The notes: generated from the letters alone by a model not told the origin. A stretch of DNA of 64,000 bases from Anniella stebbinsi (GCA_029215795.1 JARDYH010000002.1:358510973-358574972); one strand, 5' to 3'; counted from the stretch's first letter, positions 21,023-32,248 are shown. Made by a program: numbers and translations.

Positions 21023-22312
21023 GTCAGGCTCCTGGTCAACCCAAGCCCAGGGGAAATCTCTTCGGACGAGAAGGATTAAGATCCTTCAATGAAGTTGTTT
21101 CCCACAGAAAGCTTGGACAACTTGAGGAGTCCCCTTGCAAGGAAGCTTCATGAGGTCCCAAAGAACTCCTTTGACCCCATCCTGTCAAGTTTCCAGACTC
21201 TCCTCCTTTGTCCCACAGCTCTCCAGAGCACTGGGGGCCACAGACCTCATGGGACACTTAGAGTCATCATCAGTGTGCCCACCTCCATGCCAAAGCCCCT
21301 TTCGCCCAATGTTTACTCTGGAGGAAAAGTGTATGTGGGAGCAAGAGTCTCCTTGGAAGGCGGAAGGCCCAGCTGTATGTAGCCCATGAAGAAGCAGAGC
21401 CAGCTGCAAGTGGTAAATCAAAGGCCTTAAATATATAAGCCGGGTGTGGGAGAACCTTCAGGCTCTCACCAGCCATCTATCCTTTGGTGGTTCCTGGCTT
21501 TTGTGCAGCTTCCCTTCCATTCTGGAAACTTCCCTAAGGCTTAGCTAGAAGATTAAGCCAAAATCTGCTGGTAATTTTTGGAATTTTGGCTTGTCAATTT
21601 TGCTTTCGATCCCCTGGAATGCCCCCCCCTGAGAGTTTCTCTAAAATGGAATTCTGCCCCTGGGCTCCAAGATGTTCTGCACCCTTGGTATAAACCCTCT
21701 GTGTTCTCCCAGACCTTTGTGGGATAAACAACACTTCACTGTTGTACTCCTTCGGATGCAACGGAGTCCAACAGGGCCAGGCCCTACCATGAGGCAGAGG
21801 GAGGCAGCTGATTCTGAGTGTTATGAAAGGGCAGCAAATGTGTTAGCCACCAGGAAGAGATGCTTGTGGGATTTTCTGCCTCAGGCGCCAACATAACTTG
21901 GCCGTCCTTGAGTACTAAGTACTTTTACTTCCATCCAAAAGTCTTTGGTGTTCCACCTCAGAAAGCCAAATGTCTTGGGCCAACCCTAAAAATAAATTGA
22001 GCTTTATTCCATATATTTAAGAAAAGACTTCAGTTGTTTGCTCCTGTGATAGGTCTGGGAGCTTACATCTCTCCCCTTACAAAACAACCTCTTCTTGGAT
22101 AGGCGCAACCCCTGCTTGAGAAAATTTCACTGATCTCACTGAATCACTCTTGGCTTCCCTGGAAACTCCTCAAATATTTTACCAGAGTAGGCGAAATCCC
22201 TAAATTCCATTTGAGTTTTTATTCAGTTAAAATTCAAGTGATGACTCTAATTTCTACCCAAACCTCAGCTCTCTCAAAAACCTTCCTACACTTCCCTGGA
22301 CCCAGGGGATGC
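21021..22312. other. No recognisable feature
   Basis: About 1.3 kb without recognisable genes or repeats. The frames at 21089-21476 overlap on both strands and lack domains. Confidence 0.4.
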
Positions 22313-22460
22313 TGGTGAGGGAGATGTCAATGGAGCAGTGAATCCGCTCCGGGTTTGAGTCCGGACTAATGAGAACTAAATGAGCTATCCAAGGTGCTTT
22401 TGACGGAAACCCGGAATGGATTCACCTCTCCACTGACATTGGGGTCACCAGCCTTCACTG
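22313..22460. mobile_element. hAT-like palindromic MITE, family K (148 bp)
   Basis: It runs from CAGGGGATGCTGGTG to CACCAGCCTTCACTG. A perfect 8-bp TSD, CCTGGACC, lies at 22305-22312 and 22461-22468. Confidence 0.88.
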
Positions 22461-23190
22461 CCTGGACCCATTTCTTCCTCCTGCTAATAAGGTGTGGGGG
22501 GTGTTGAGAAGGAGCTACTTGCCCCAGAGTATTGTCAGACCACTCTTCAAAAAGACACCACAGGAAATGAAATGTTTTTATTCCTTGAAGAAGTGGATTA
22601 GGATTAGTCAGTCAACCCTTCCCTACCCATATGTGTTTTAGAGAAACGAAACCAAAAGACACTATTCAGAGAGGAGTGTTTCATTGTGCTTCATCGTGAA
22701 TGAGAGAGAGATTATTGTAGAAGTCTGTGCTGTAGCAAAGGGCAGAAACATAAATGACCTTGGCAAATGTTTCATGCCAAGCCTACGTTTGCCAATGTAG
22801 CGGGAACTGCCGGAGATACTTATAGGAGAAGGGTTGGTGAGAAGGATTGGGAGGTACTTCCCTCCTCTCTCATCCATTCCACCCTGCAAATAACCCCCCC
22901 AACCCTTGTTTCCTCTTAAGCTTGGCTCATTTCTGGTTTCAGAGTCCTGAGGAGGAGAAATTAAAAACAGTGGAGAAGCCATGTTCAAGGAAGAACTAGC
23001 TGGTGGGGGAAGGGCAGAGTATCCTATTCCCACCCTCCGATCCTTCCCTACAAATGCCCCCCCCCCCCCAGTTCCAGGGTCGGGAGAGAAACACAAGGTT
23101 GGAACCCCATGTTTCCTTCCAGTTTGGCACCAGAAGCATGTATCCGACTACAAGCCAGCAATGTGGAGGGCAAAAGCAGTCGCATGTTCT
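22461..23190. other. No recognisable feature
   Basis: No gene or repeat was recognised. A C-run lies near 23060-23069. Confidence 0.4.
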
Positions 23191-23193
23191 GTA

Positions 23194-23252
<59 letters not shown>

Positions 23253-23256
23253 GCAC
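23191..23256. repeat. (GT)n(TA)n(CA)n compound microsatellite
   Basis: GT units at 23193-23201, TA units to about 23227, then CA units to about 23252. The tract is nearly self-complementary. The long frames crossing it (up to 179 codons) are artefacts. Confidence 0.95.
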
Positions 23257-23339
23257 GATTTCATGCCAACAAGGCCAAACTGCCATTCCCTTCCCAATCT
23301 CTCTGGATACCTCCATGCATTTACCAGGGTGTTATCAGC

Positions 23340-23405
23340 AGACAGTGGCCATGCAGGCTGGGGTTGATGGGACCTGTAGTCCAACACATCTGGAGGCACC
23401 AGATG
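23340..23405. repeat. Family G arm
   Basis: Contains GGCTGGGGTTGATGGGACCT, then GTAGTCCAACACATCTGGAG. A single arm of the palindrome. Confidence 0.55.
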
Positions 23406-23429
23406 TGCACCAGACAAACTGGACACATA

Positions 23430-23650
23430 GGCTCAATTCAGATGACATGATAGTCAATGGTGGGTTGACTAACCTTAACCCTAACCCTAGGGGGCACTCC
23501 CCACACAACATGGTAATAAATAATGAACTGTGGTTTGGATGAGGCTCAGCGCTGAGTTGACTATGGCAGCATTCGGATGACACAATAGTCAAAACAACTG
23601 ATGATTGTTTCCCCCACACCAGTTTTTTATTGTGTCGTCCGAATGGAGCC
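23430..23650. repeat. Family J-like inverted repeat
   Basis: TTCAGATGACATGATAGTC at the left, GATGACACAATAGTC in the middle and ATTGTGTCGTCCGAATGGAG at the right form direct and inverted copies. Two and a half CCCTAA-like units occur at about 23471-23489. They are too few to call an interstitial telomere. Confidence 0.5.
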
Positions 23651-24101
23651 AGAGATTGCCCAGAGCTGCATGTACTCTTCCCGTATCAGTAGGGAGGTCG
23701 GCCTGGCCAGATATTTCTTTCTCATCTTTCTCCCTCCTTCCCCACCCCTCCCACCAGCCCCCCGCTTGGAAGAGGCAGCAGAGGAGATCAGTGGGATTTA
23801 AAGATCTGGCTGGCTGAAACACTAGACCAAGGCTGTGGAATAGAAATCGAACATGGGTCTCTCCCACAAAGAGCTGGCTACCGCTGTCCAATCAGCAGCA
23901 GCTGGCTGGAGTCACGTGCCTCTGCTTTTCTTCGTTTCAGGCTGGGAGAGCCCTGCGTACAGCCTTCTTTTATTGACCCATTCAGGAAAAGCCCTCCTGG
24001 ATTGTCTTTACGTGACAGGCTTCCACTGTTTGCTCTTGCTGCACTTCCAGTGTGGTGTGCCCTCCTGTTCTCCAGAGGTCTCTCTCTCACACACACAGGG
24101 G
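23651..24101. other. No recognisable feature
   Basis: Nothing recognised. Confidence 0.4.
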
Positions 24102-24450
24102 CTGTTCACACAACATGCTAACCCACCCTCAGGGTTGAGTGTGGGTTGTTATTGAACACTGGGTTGTTTGTTGAACTGTGGGTTAGCATGTTGTCTGAAC
24201 CTAGGACATTGTCCACAGGATGGGTTGTTAACCATGCAGTGTGGCTGGTTAACCACCCTGAACAACCCAAGAACACACCATGGGTTCTCGCGGTGGCTTG
24301 TTCGAGAAAAATAAGCCACGCTGCATGGGTAACAAGGCACACAGTGGGAAATGTCCTAGGTTCAGACAACACACTAACTAATGGTTCAAAAACAAAACAT
24401 TCAACCACTGTGTGGGTTAACATGTTGGGCAAACTCAGTCACAATGTCTG
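24102..24450. repeat. Family J element with nested inverted repeats
   Basis: GGCTGTTCACACAACATGCT opens it. TGTCTGAACCTAGGACATTG (about 24192) is matched inverted by AAATGTCCTAGGTTCAGACA (about 24349). GGGTTGTTAACC-type blocks repeat throughout. Non-coding. Confidence 0.6.
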
Positions 24451-24537
24451 TTTCTCCAAGGCACAAATGCTGCCATTCACTTCTATGGGAAAAAAGTAAA
24501 GGGCGCACAAGGAAATACAGTCAGTAGTATTAATGGA
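24451..24537. other. Short spacer
   Basis: No feature recognised. Confidence 0.4.
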
Positions 24538-24553
24538 TAGAGATGATAGATAG

Positions 24554-24589
<36 letters not shown>

Positions 24590-24636
24590 GATAGACAGAT
24601 GATAGATCATAGATAATCAGATTCAGATAATAGATC

Positions 24637-24674
<38 letters not shown>

Positions 24675-24685
24675 GATAGATAGAT

Positions 24686-24728
<43 letters not shown>

Positions 24729-24729
24729 C
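24538..24729. repeat. Interrupted (GATA)n microsatellite
   Basis: About 190 bp of GATA units with GATCATAGATAATCAGATTC-type interruptions. The 82-codon tyrosine-leucine-serine frame on the minus strand is an artefact of it. Long GATA tracts are common in squamate genomes. Confidence 0.95.
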
Positions 24730-24772
24730 ATCAGATTCTATCTATATATAGATCATCACATTCAGATAAAGT

Positions 24773-25074
24773 AATCATATGAAAAGGAGGACAAGGCTCC
24801 TGTATCTTTAACAGTTGCATAGAAAAGGGAATTTCAGCAGATGTCATTGGTAAGCATGAAATTCCTACTTCATCACAACAATTAAGGCAGCAGGAGCTAT
24901 ACTAGAGTTGCCAGATACAAAAAAGGGCAGGGCTCCTGCAGCTTTAACTGTTGTGATGAAGAGGGAATTTCACCAGGTGCTGCATACCTACAAATGACAC
25001 CAACTGAAATTCCCTTTTCTATACAACTGTTAAAGATACAGGAGTCCTGTCCTCCTTTCCATATGGTCACCCTA
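24773..25074. mobile_element. hAT-like palindromic MITE, family B, 5' end eroded
   Basis: The left terminus is shortened to about AATCATATGAAAAGG. The right terminus is CATATGGTCACCCTA. The flanks GATAAAGT (24765-24772) and GATAAAGC (25075-25082) match at 7 of 8 bases. The internal terminus at about 24903 reads TAGAGTTGCCAG. Confidence 0.85.
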
Positions 25075-25082
25075 GATAAAGC

Positions 25083-26084
25083 CTGAACACAACCAGGCCC
25101 TTTCAGGCAGTTTCTGGTGCTTCCTGAGGTGAAGCAGGCTTCCTTCCAAAGCCACCAGAATTGAAGCTGGGTCAACAATGATTCATTACCAAATCATGCT
25201 CAGAGATGCAAACATTCTGGTATCATCTTTTAGTTTCATTTCTCTAAACACTGGGGAAGGGGTTATCGACTAACAGCTCCATCTCCTAATCCTAATCCAC
25301 TTCTTCAAGGGATAAAAACACTATCACCTTTTAAAAAAATCCTAAAGGTGCATAACAACAACACGCATCTCTATTTCTGACACTTGCCAAGCGCAATCCC
25401 CTCCTAAGCGGGTGCTATGCCTGAAAATATCCAATTCTGATAAAGAGAAAAAGGTTTATAGCAGTTTTTTAAAAAAAAAAAAAAACAGAATAGTCAATAT
25501 TCACGACATCCCTAACTCTGAAGCTTCAGAGTTAGGGATGTCGTGGGCACCCGACTGAGTCCAGGAGCCCGATGGATTTCCCTGTGTCTGACCCCCGGAC
25601 CTAGTCAGACGCCCACAGCACATTCACGTACCCGTGCTCTGGGTGCCCACAAAGCCTGATGAGAGCTCAGCAGCCATAGGTCTCATTCAGAGCCTCCATT
25701 GCGAGCCACAAGGGAGGATCTGGAAATTGACATTCCCCCCCCTTGCGTAAATGGGGCCTTTATGGCTGGCAGTTATGCAACAGGGGGAAATATGTGATTT
25801 TTGGAGTGGGGCAGACAGCTGCTGAGCGCTCGTCAGGCCTTGCCGAGCCTCAAAAAAAGCTCATGCCACCCAATGAGCGGTGCCAGGCGGTGGCGTGAGC
25901 ATCTAATGATGTGGGTGAGTTTTGAGTCAAATCTGGGAGTCAGTACCTTTAAAAGCATTGAAGTACATTCCAAGCAACGAAGAGAGCCAAAATTGGGTAC
26001 ACACATAACCTAAGACAAATTAGCTCAGCCCGAGTGCTCCTACTCTGATAAATGTCAGTTCCATCCCGGTCATAAGGGTGAGTG
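25083..26084. other. No gene; contains a perfect palindrome and an A-run
   Basis: An A-run lies near 25471-25485 and the palindrome at 25502-25545 is listed separately. The rest is unrecognised. Confidence 0.4.
25502..25545. repeat. Perfect 44-bp palindrome
   Basis: CACGACATCCCTAACTCTGA, then AGCT at the centre, then the exact inverse. Every base pairs, with no loop. It is not obviously part of the other palindrome families here. Confidence 0.95.
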
Positions 26085-26155
26085 TACAGCAGCCTGGCTG
26101 GGGGATGCTGAGAGTTGTAGTCAAACATCTAGAAGCCACCAGGCTGCTGTTCAGC
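26085..26155. repeat. Family G fragment
   Basis: GCCTGGCTGGGGGATGCTGA, then GAGTTGTAGTCAAACATCTA, then CCACCAGGCTG. A single degraded arm. Confidence 0.55.
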
Positions 26156-26716
26156 TTCTCTTTCCGTGGGGTAAAGCCAGGCAGAGCGCCCAAGTAGAGA
26201 GTCAGGGAGGGCAGTGGCCGAATGCCAAGGGTGAGAAGGGACCATGTTGAACATTGTGCCATTTGTAGAGGCCCAGCTGCTTAGGAGCAGCTCCAGCAGC
26301 GATGAAGCAGATGGCCGGCTCATTCATGATAGGTTATGGGTGCCCGCCGAGAAGCGCTCGCCAGCCTGGGAGCTTTTGTGCTGAGCCAGCGGGGCGGTCG
26401 TCTCCACTGGAATGGCTGAGGCATTGGGATCTGGGCTGCGGGCAGATGGTGCCCACCACGGGCCTCGTGAGAAGAGGAGAGAATCATTTGAAAGTGGGAT
26501 GTGGCAAAAGGAGAGAAGTGACATGCATCCCGTGGAGGATGATTGGGAGGGCAGGAAGACACCGGAGTTACTCTTCACCTGCGACATGTGGCAGCTTGAA
26601 GTGCCCTGGGCTGCGGTCCTGAGTAGGGAATGCATGACTTTTGTTAAATCCCTTTCATCTATACTTTATGGATTGTCAGGTGCCTTTCGTTCTACCGACC
26701 ACTCCTTGACGGAATC
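26156..26716. other. No recognisable feature
   Basis: Several mutually overlapping frames, the longest 26412-26960 plus, which runs into repeats. I see no domain. Confidence 0.4.
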
Positions 26717-26860
26717 TAGGGTGACCCTACGGACAGGAGGACAGGGCTCCTGTATCTTTAACAGTTGCATTGAAAGGGGAATTTCAGCAGGTGTCATTTG
26801 TATGCATGCAGCACCTGGTGAAATCTCCTCTTCATCACAACAGCTAAAGCTGCAGGAGCT
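26717..26860 (+). mobile_element. Family B MITE, left arm only
   Basis: It starts TAGGGTGACCCTACGG and follows the family B left arm through GCATGCAGCACCTGGTG to GCTGCAGGAGCT. It stops where L2 sequence begins. Probably truncated by the LINE junction. Confidence 0.75.
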
Positions 26861-28640
26861 TTATCAGTTTCAGTTGATATACAGCTCGAGGAAGTTGACA
26901 AGGTGCTTGGACAGGTTTGTGCAACCACCTCTGTATTGGATCCTTGCCCGTCTTGGCTAATAAAAGCTAGCAGGGATGGAACAGCCAGCTGGGCCAGGGA
27001 AGTTATTAATGCCTCTCTGCGAGAGGGAGTGGTCCCAGGCCATTTGAAGGAGGTGGTAGTGAGACCACTCCTGAAGAAATCTTCCCTAGACCATGAAAAT
27101 CTCAATAATTATAGGCCGGTGGCAAATGTTCCATTCCTGGGCAAGGTCCTTGAGCGAGTGGTTGCGGGCCAGCTCCAGACACTCTTGCATGAGACTGATT
27201 ATCTGGATCCATTTCAGGCTTTGGCACGGAAACAGCCTTGGTCGCCCTGTATGATGACCTATGTCAGGAGAAAGACAGGGGGAGTGTGACTCTGTTGATT
27301 CTCCTTGATCTCTCAGCAGCTTTCGATACCATCGACCATGGTATCTTTCTGGGACGACTGGCTGAGTTAGGAGTGGGAGGCACTGCACTGTAGTGGTTCC
27401 GCTCCTACTTGGAGGGGCGGTTCCAGAAGGTGGTGCTTGGGGGACATTGCTCGGCCCCGTGGACTCTCCAGTATGGGGTCCCACAGGGGTGAGTCTTGTC
27501 CTCCATGCTGTTTAACATTTACATGAAACCGTTGGGTGTGGTCATCCAGAGTTTTGGAGTGTGTTGTCATCAGTACGCTGATGACACACAACTCTATTTC
27601 TCCTTTTCATCTTCATTAGGTGAGGCTGTGGATGTGCTGAACCAGTGCCTGGCTGCGACAATGGACCGGATGAGGGCTAACAAACTGAAACTCAATACAG
27701 ACAAGACTGAGATGCTGTTAGTGGGTGGTTCTGCTGACCGGATGGAGGTTCTTCAACCTGTTCTGGGTGGGGTTGCACTCCCCTTGAAGGAGCGGGTTCA
27801 TAGCTTGGAGGTTCTCCTAGAACCATCTCTGTCACTCGAGGCTCAGGTGGCCTCAGTGGCATGAAGTGCCTTCTACCAATTTTGATTGGTGGCCCAGCTA
27901 TGCCCCTATCTGGACAGGGATAGCCTAGCTTCAGTTGTCTATGCTCTGGTAATCTCCAAGTTGGGTTACTGCAATGCACTCTACATGGGGCTGCCTTTGA
28001 AGACGGTTCAGAAACTGCAGCTTGTGCAAAATGCAGCAGCCAGATAACAGGAACCAGAAGGTTCAAACATATAAGACCGGCTCTGCCCCATTTGCATAGG
28101 CTGCCTATACGTTTCCGAGCCCGATTCAAGGTGCTAGTTTTAACCTATAAAGCCTTACACGGCTTGGGACCACAATACCTGATGGAACGCCTCTCCCGAC
28201 ATGAACCTACCCGTACACTACGATCAACATCTAAGGTCCTCCTCCTGTTGCCTACTCCGAGGGAAGCACAGAGGGTGGCAACAAGGGAGAGAGCCTTTTC
28301 AGTGGTGGCCCTCCAATTATGGAATGATCTCCCCAATGAGGCTCGCCTGGCTCCAACACTGTTATCTTTTGGGTGCCAGGTCAAGACTTTCACCTTTTCC
28401 CAGGCATTTAACAGCATATGTTGAGGGTTTTGTGCTGTCATTGTTTGACCCAGAATAGTTGTTTTTAAATTGACATTGTATTTATAACCTGTTTTTATGC
28501 TCTTTACAGTTTTAAATTTTGTGTAATTTTTTTTTTTAATGTTCAATGTTTTTAATTTGTAAACTGCCCAGAGAGCATGGGCTATGGGGTGGTATATAAA
28601 TACAATAAATAAATAATGGGGTGGTAAACAAATAAATAAA
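26861..28640 (+). mobile_element. L2-clade LINE, 3' half including reverse transcriptase
   Basis: The longest LINE remnant in the window. Domains in order: an N-terminal RT block (VVVRPLLKKSSLDHENLNNY RPV, near 27050-27120), LLDLSAAFDTIDHG (about 27300-27340), VPQG (followed by a stop near 27490), the YADD catalytic box (27574-27585), a late RT/connection segment, and a C-terminal RAFSVVALQLWNDLPNEARL (about 28290-28350). The 3' UTR has CTGCCCAGAGAGCATGGGCT and ends in AAATAAATAAAT. Confidence 0.88.
27496..27864 (+). pseudogene. L2 reverse transcriptase fragment with YADD box
   Basis: This open stretch carries MLFNIYMKPLGVVIQSFGVC, then CHQYADDTQLYFSF, then NKLKLNTDKTEMLLVGG. YADD holds the two metal-binding aspartates of reverse transcriptases, and LNxDKTEML is the following family block. 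In life the protein copies its own RNA into nicked chromosomal DNA. The element is dead: a stop follows PQG just upstream, another stop ends this frame at 27862-27864, and downstream segments need frameshifts. Start ATG is arbitrary. Clade L2 is inferred from the AAFDTIDH and C-terminal LWNDLP patterns. Confidence 0.85.
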
Positions 28641-28647
28641 TAAATAC

Positions 28648-28819
28648 TAGAGTGACCAGATACAAAAGAGGGCAGGGCTCCTGCAGCTTCAACTGCTGTG
28701 ATGAAGAGGGAATTTCACCAGGTGCTGCATGCCTACAAATGACACCTGCTGAAATTCCCTTTTCTATGCCACTGTTAAAGATACAGGAGCCCAGTCCTCC
28801 TTTCCATTGGGTCACCCTA
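28648..28819. mobile_element. Solo half-unit of family B (172 bp)
   Basis: It begins with TAGAGTGACCAGATAC, which is normally the internal terminus of 320-bp copies, and ends with the outer terminus GGGTCACCCTA. It is itself an inverted repeat with arms of about 75 bp. The flanks do not show an 8-bp duplication. Confidence 0.8.
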
Positions 28820-29778
28820 CAGTTGAGACACAATATGGATGTTCCAGAAAACTAAGTCAAAAGTCTTGCTGGCCACATGTGGGGTCAGAGCAGCTTCTGC
28901 ATCTTAAGTGGGGAATTCAGGCTTTAGATGCTGAAGTTTAGTATGAACAAAGGCTGGCCCTCTCAGACGTTGCTCTGCCAACGGCTTGGCCTGTCCCCTT
29001 GTCTCATTCCTCAGGTTATGGCACAGACAGCATTCGGTCAGCAATCTTCGGAATGCCACTAAAAGACGGAGAATGTCAAGAGGGTGGAGAAGGTGGAGAG
29101 AGCGTGCTCAGTGCTGCTCAGCCTGTTGATCTTAGATAACTTTGTTTATTGCCTTGCAGAGAGAGCAGTGGAGATTAACCTGAGTGTTTGAACAGTGGCA
29201 CCATCAAGGCAACTAGGCTAACTATGATCCCCCCACCCAACTTTGCTAATAGCAATCTGTTTCCCTGTCTGGGAAGCTGAAAACTCCCAGAGAGTGCAGC
29301 GATCTGCTGGGCTGCAGAGTGCGGAATAACTCACTGAATACAAGGCACTAGTCCACATGGTTGCAGGAAAAAAATGATGAAAGCAATTCCACCATTTCTG
29401 CTTATAAATATCAGTAGTAAGATGGTCCCTGCCCTCTGGTTTACAATCTAAAAACATGGCATAACACACAAGGAAACAGTGATGCAGAGGGAAGAGGAAA
29501 ACCACAAACTCAGGCACCAGTTCTCAAAGTTGCAGGTCTTCTCAGCACCAGGTAACTGAGATAGAAACAGTTCAGGAATCCTGATGGAATTGCAGCCGGC
29601 TTATAGCTGAAAAGAGACAAAGGCAACTGGACTCTTTGGAAGAACAATGAAATATACTTCTTCTCTTCTCCCCTTCTACTCTGTAGTTTGATCGAATGCT
29701 TGGCAGCTATATCAACATAGTCTTGATGGAAGATTCCACTATGCAGGAGAAGGGATTTCTGATTTCTTCTCTTTAACT
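28820..29778. other. No recognisable feature
   Basis: About 950 bp with no gene or repeat that I can name. Confidence 0.4.
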
Positions 29779-30225
29779 CGGGGCTAAACTACACACTTCA
29801 TTCAATGTGTAGCGTTCAGCTGATCCTCGCTGCTTTCTTTTCTTCCTTTCTTTTTTACCTTCAAGTAAGTGTGTGCCCCACTCCCCCCAATCTGGATTGA
29901 GACCACCATGTGGAGATTGGCAAGGATTAGACCTTCCCACCTGCTCCCCCTTCCCCACAATTCCCTCTCCCCTGTGTGGGGGCTAAAATAAGGGAGGGGC
30001 GCCATTGGCATCAATCAAGGGTGCATTTATGTCCTTTTCGTTTTAGTCTCCGGGGAGAGTTGTGGGGGCGAAGCAGTTGGGAGGAAGCTTTAAACCTCTC
30101 CTACTCATACACTGCAGTGTGGATCTGGATCGGGGTCAGATACACTTACTTAGAAGTAAAATTGAAAGTTAGATTCATCTGCACCCTACGTATTTAATGC
30201 CGTGTGTAGCTTAATCCTCAGCCCC
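29779..30225. repeat. Probable terminal-inverted-repeat element
   Basis: The left end GGGGCTAAACTACACACTTC and right end GTGTGTAGCTTAATCCTC are related in inverted orientation. The interior is unique in this window. The assignment is tentative and no target duplication was found. Confidence 0.4.
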
Positions 30226-31080
30226 CCATAGCTCAGGGGGAAAGAGAAGGGCCCAGGTAGTTTCAAATTCAAACCAAGGTCCATCTCACCCAGCTTCCAG
30301 ATTCCAGCATTGGTCAGCTCAGTGCTTCTGCTCCCAGACATACAGACACACAACACACACACGCCAAACAATATCCGAATTGTGCCACTGTGCAAATTGT
30401 GTGAGCTGAACAAATTTAGGATATTTAGGTCAATTTGTCCAATTTACATAACTCATTCTAATTGTAAAATTGAGGTTACGAAACTTGGTGCTTCTAGCAC
30501 AGAATTCGAGGGGGCCCATCAATGCCTTGCGCAGTAAACCATGAAGAAAGGAGGATTATCCATCCTTCTGCTTCCAGACCCAAGGGCAGCATATTAACAT
30601 GAATGGAAACAATTTAAGTTTTGTCTAATACTTTTTTAAAAGGAGTTCCAGTGCGTGTCCATCATCCACTTAGTGTGGGCCTCATCCATTGAACTTCCTC
30701 TCCGTGACACTTCCTTACCAGTGAGGAGGCTTTTTCTTAAGACCTTTAATAAGTGGAGTCATCTGTTTCATAACCACTGATGGCCTTTGATGGCTGGTGG
30801 CTTATTAGGTACTGGGCATAACCTACCTTGCCTGGGTAGGAGCAGGAGAAAAGTGATGGGATTATTTAGTAATGAGGCCTCCTGTTAGAAAGGCAATTAG
30901 CAGAGAAAAACAAAAGGCAGAACAGAATGAGCGTTTACAAGACCCACGTGTGCACAGAGGGCAAACAAAAGGAAAAAAGGGGACACTTTCTATCTCTTCT
31001 GGGAAACAGAAGCTGCTTTACAGACTAGCATAGCTTTCCCCTTGCCTGCCAGATGATTAGGATGTGTATATTTTACAGTT
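30226..31080. other. Single-copy-looking stretch
   Basis: No gene or repeat was recognised. The region 30630-31030 is unrepetitive and AT-moderate. It is a candidate for conserved non-coding DNA, without proof. Confidence 0.35.
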
Positions 31081-31322
31081 ATTTATTTGTTATTACATTT
31101 ATATCCCACCTTTTTTTCCTCCAAGGTGCCCAAGGCGGTGTACATAATCATCATCCTCTCCATTTTTATCATCACAAGAACAACCCTGTGAGGTAGGTTG
31201 GGCTGAGAGTCTGTAACTGGCCCAAAGTCACCCAGTGAGCTTCCATGGCCGGGTGGGGACTAGAAGCCGGATACCCCAACTCCCCATACAACACTCTAGC
31301 CCCTATACCACACTGGCTCTCT
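31081..31322 (-). mobile_element. tRNA-derived SINE with MIR-like core
   Basis: On the minus strand it reads a tRNA-like head (box-B-like segment decayed), then the core CTTTGGGCCAGTTACAGACT, CCTACCTCACAGGGTTGTTC and AAAATGGAGAGGATGATG, then GGTGGGATATAAATGTAATA. Same family as 35355, 44970 and 48730. Confidence 0.85.
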
Positions 31323-31454
31323 ATTAACTGTAAAATATTAACTATTTTACAGTTAATAGTTCAAACACTGCCAGAGACATGTCACCATGCTCCACAAATG
31401 GGTGTCGGGTTTGGTGGATGGGCTAAGACGCTTGGTTTGATCACCATCAGACTG
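31323..31454. other. Small inverted repeat spacer
   Basis: ATTAACTGTAAAATATTAACTATTTTACAGTTAAT (about 31322-31356) is a short hairpin. Confidence 0.5.
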
Positions 31455-31850
31455 TGGGCCTGTTCAGATGACACGCTAAGCCATGGTTAGGCCGCTAACA
31501 CTTTTGCATCAAATTGTTAGTGAGCATGTTTAAACCATGGTTATGTAGCCACCGTGTTTAGGAATGATTCACACGACATGCTAAGCCATACTGGACCTGT
31601 TCAGTCAACACACTAAGCCATGGTTAAGCCACTAACCCTTTTGCAACAAATTTAAATGGTGGTTATGTAGTCAGTCACCATGATTTTAAAAGGTTCACAC
31701 AACACACTAAGTGATGGTTCACACGACATACCAAGCCATAATGTCTAGCTCAAAACGCTTAAACATCGTGGTTTAGCGCGCTGTCTGAACTGGGCCAATG
31801 TTGAGCTCGAATTACTTAACCGCCGTGGCTTAGCGTATCGTCTGGGTAGA
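31455..31850. repeat. Family J cluster
   Basis: GGCCTGTTCAGATGACACGC at the left, then several direct copies of ACACGACATGCTAAGCC and AACACACTAAGCCATGGTT, and inverted copies TGGTTTAGCGCGCTGTCTGA and TGGCTTAGCGTATCGTCTGG at the right. It looks like two elements nested or in tandem. Confidence 0.65.
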
Positions 31851-32199
31851 GTCTGTGAATCCTTTGTTCGGTACTTATAAAGCAAGCAGCTCTGTTTTTC
31901 CCCTGTCAGGTCTTGGAGGGTCCGATCACGACGTTATTCCAAAGGCCATGGATGGCTCTCGACGGAGTTCCTCCTCTCTGAGCCTTTCTGCTTCCAGCCA
32001 TCTTCCAGGCCTGAGTCTCTCCCCCAAGACAGCTTTTTGGGCAGCTGGGCCATGGCTCCGGGGTCATTCCTTGGTCACTGCTCAGGTTTTGCCTTTGCTG
32101 ACATTTTAGACAAACCAAAGCTCCTTTCAGAAGGGCCGATGCTCCAGTCCAGGGCAGGAGGAGGTGCAGGCCGCGTGGTCTGGGCAAGACTCCAGCTCT

Positions 32200-32203
<4 letters not shown>
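31851..32203. other. No recognisable feature
   Basis: Nothing recognised before the GA tract. Confidence 0.4.

Positions 32204-32247
<44 letters not shown>
32204..32247. repeat. (GA)n microsatellite
   Basis: About 22 uninterrupted GA units. The 186-codon minus-strand frame through it (serine-leucine run) is an artefact. Confidence 0.97.

Positions 32248-32248
<1 letters not shown>

Noticed and set aside
23471..23489. CCTTAACCCTAACCCTAG, telomere-like
   Set aside because: Only about two and a half units, inside a family J element rich in TTAACC blocks. Not enough for an interstitial telomere.
23003..23542. 179-codon open frame with YIYIYI and HTHTHT runs
   Set aside because: Produced by the GT/TA/CA microsatellite. 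The same happens in five other overlapping frames.
26412..26960. 182-codon open frame on the plus strand
   Set aside because: Its second half is the family B MITE arm and the start of the L2 LINE.
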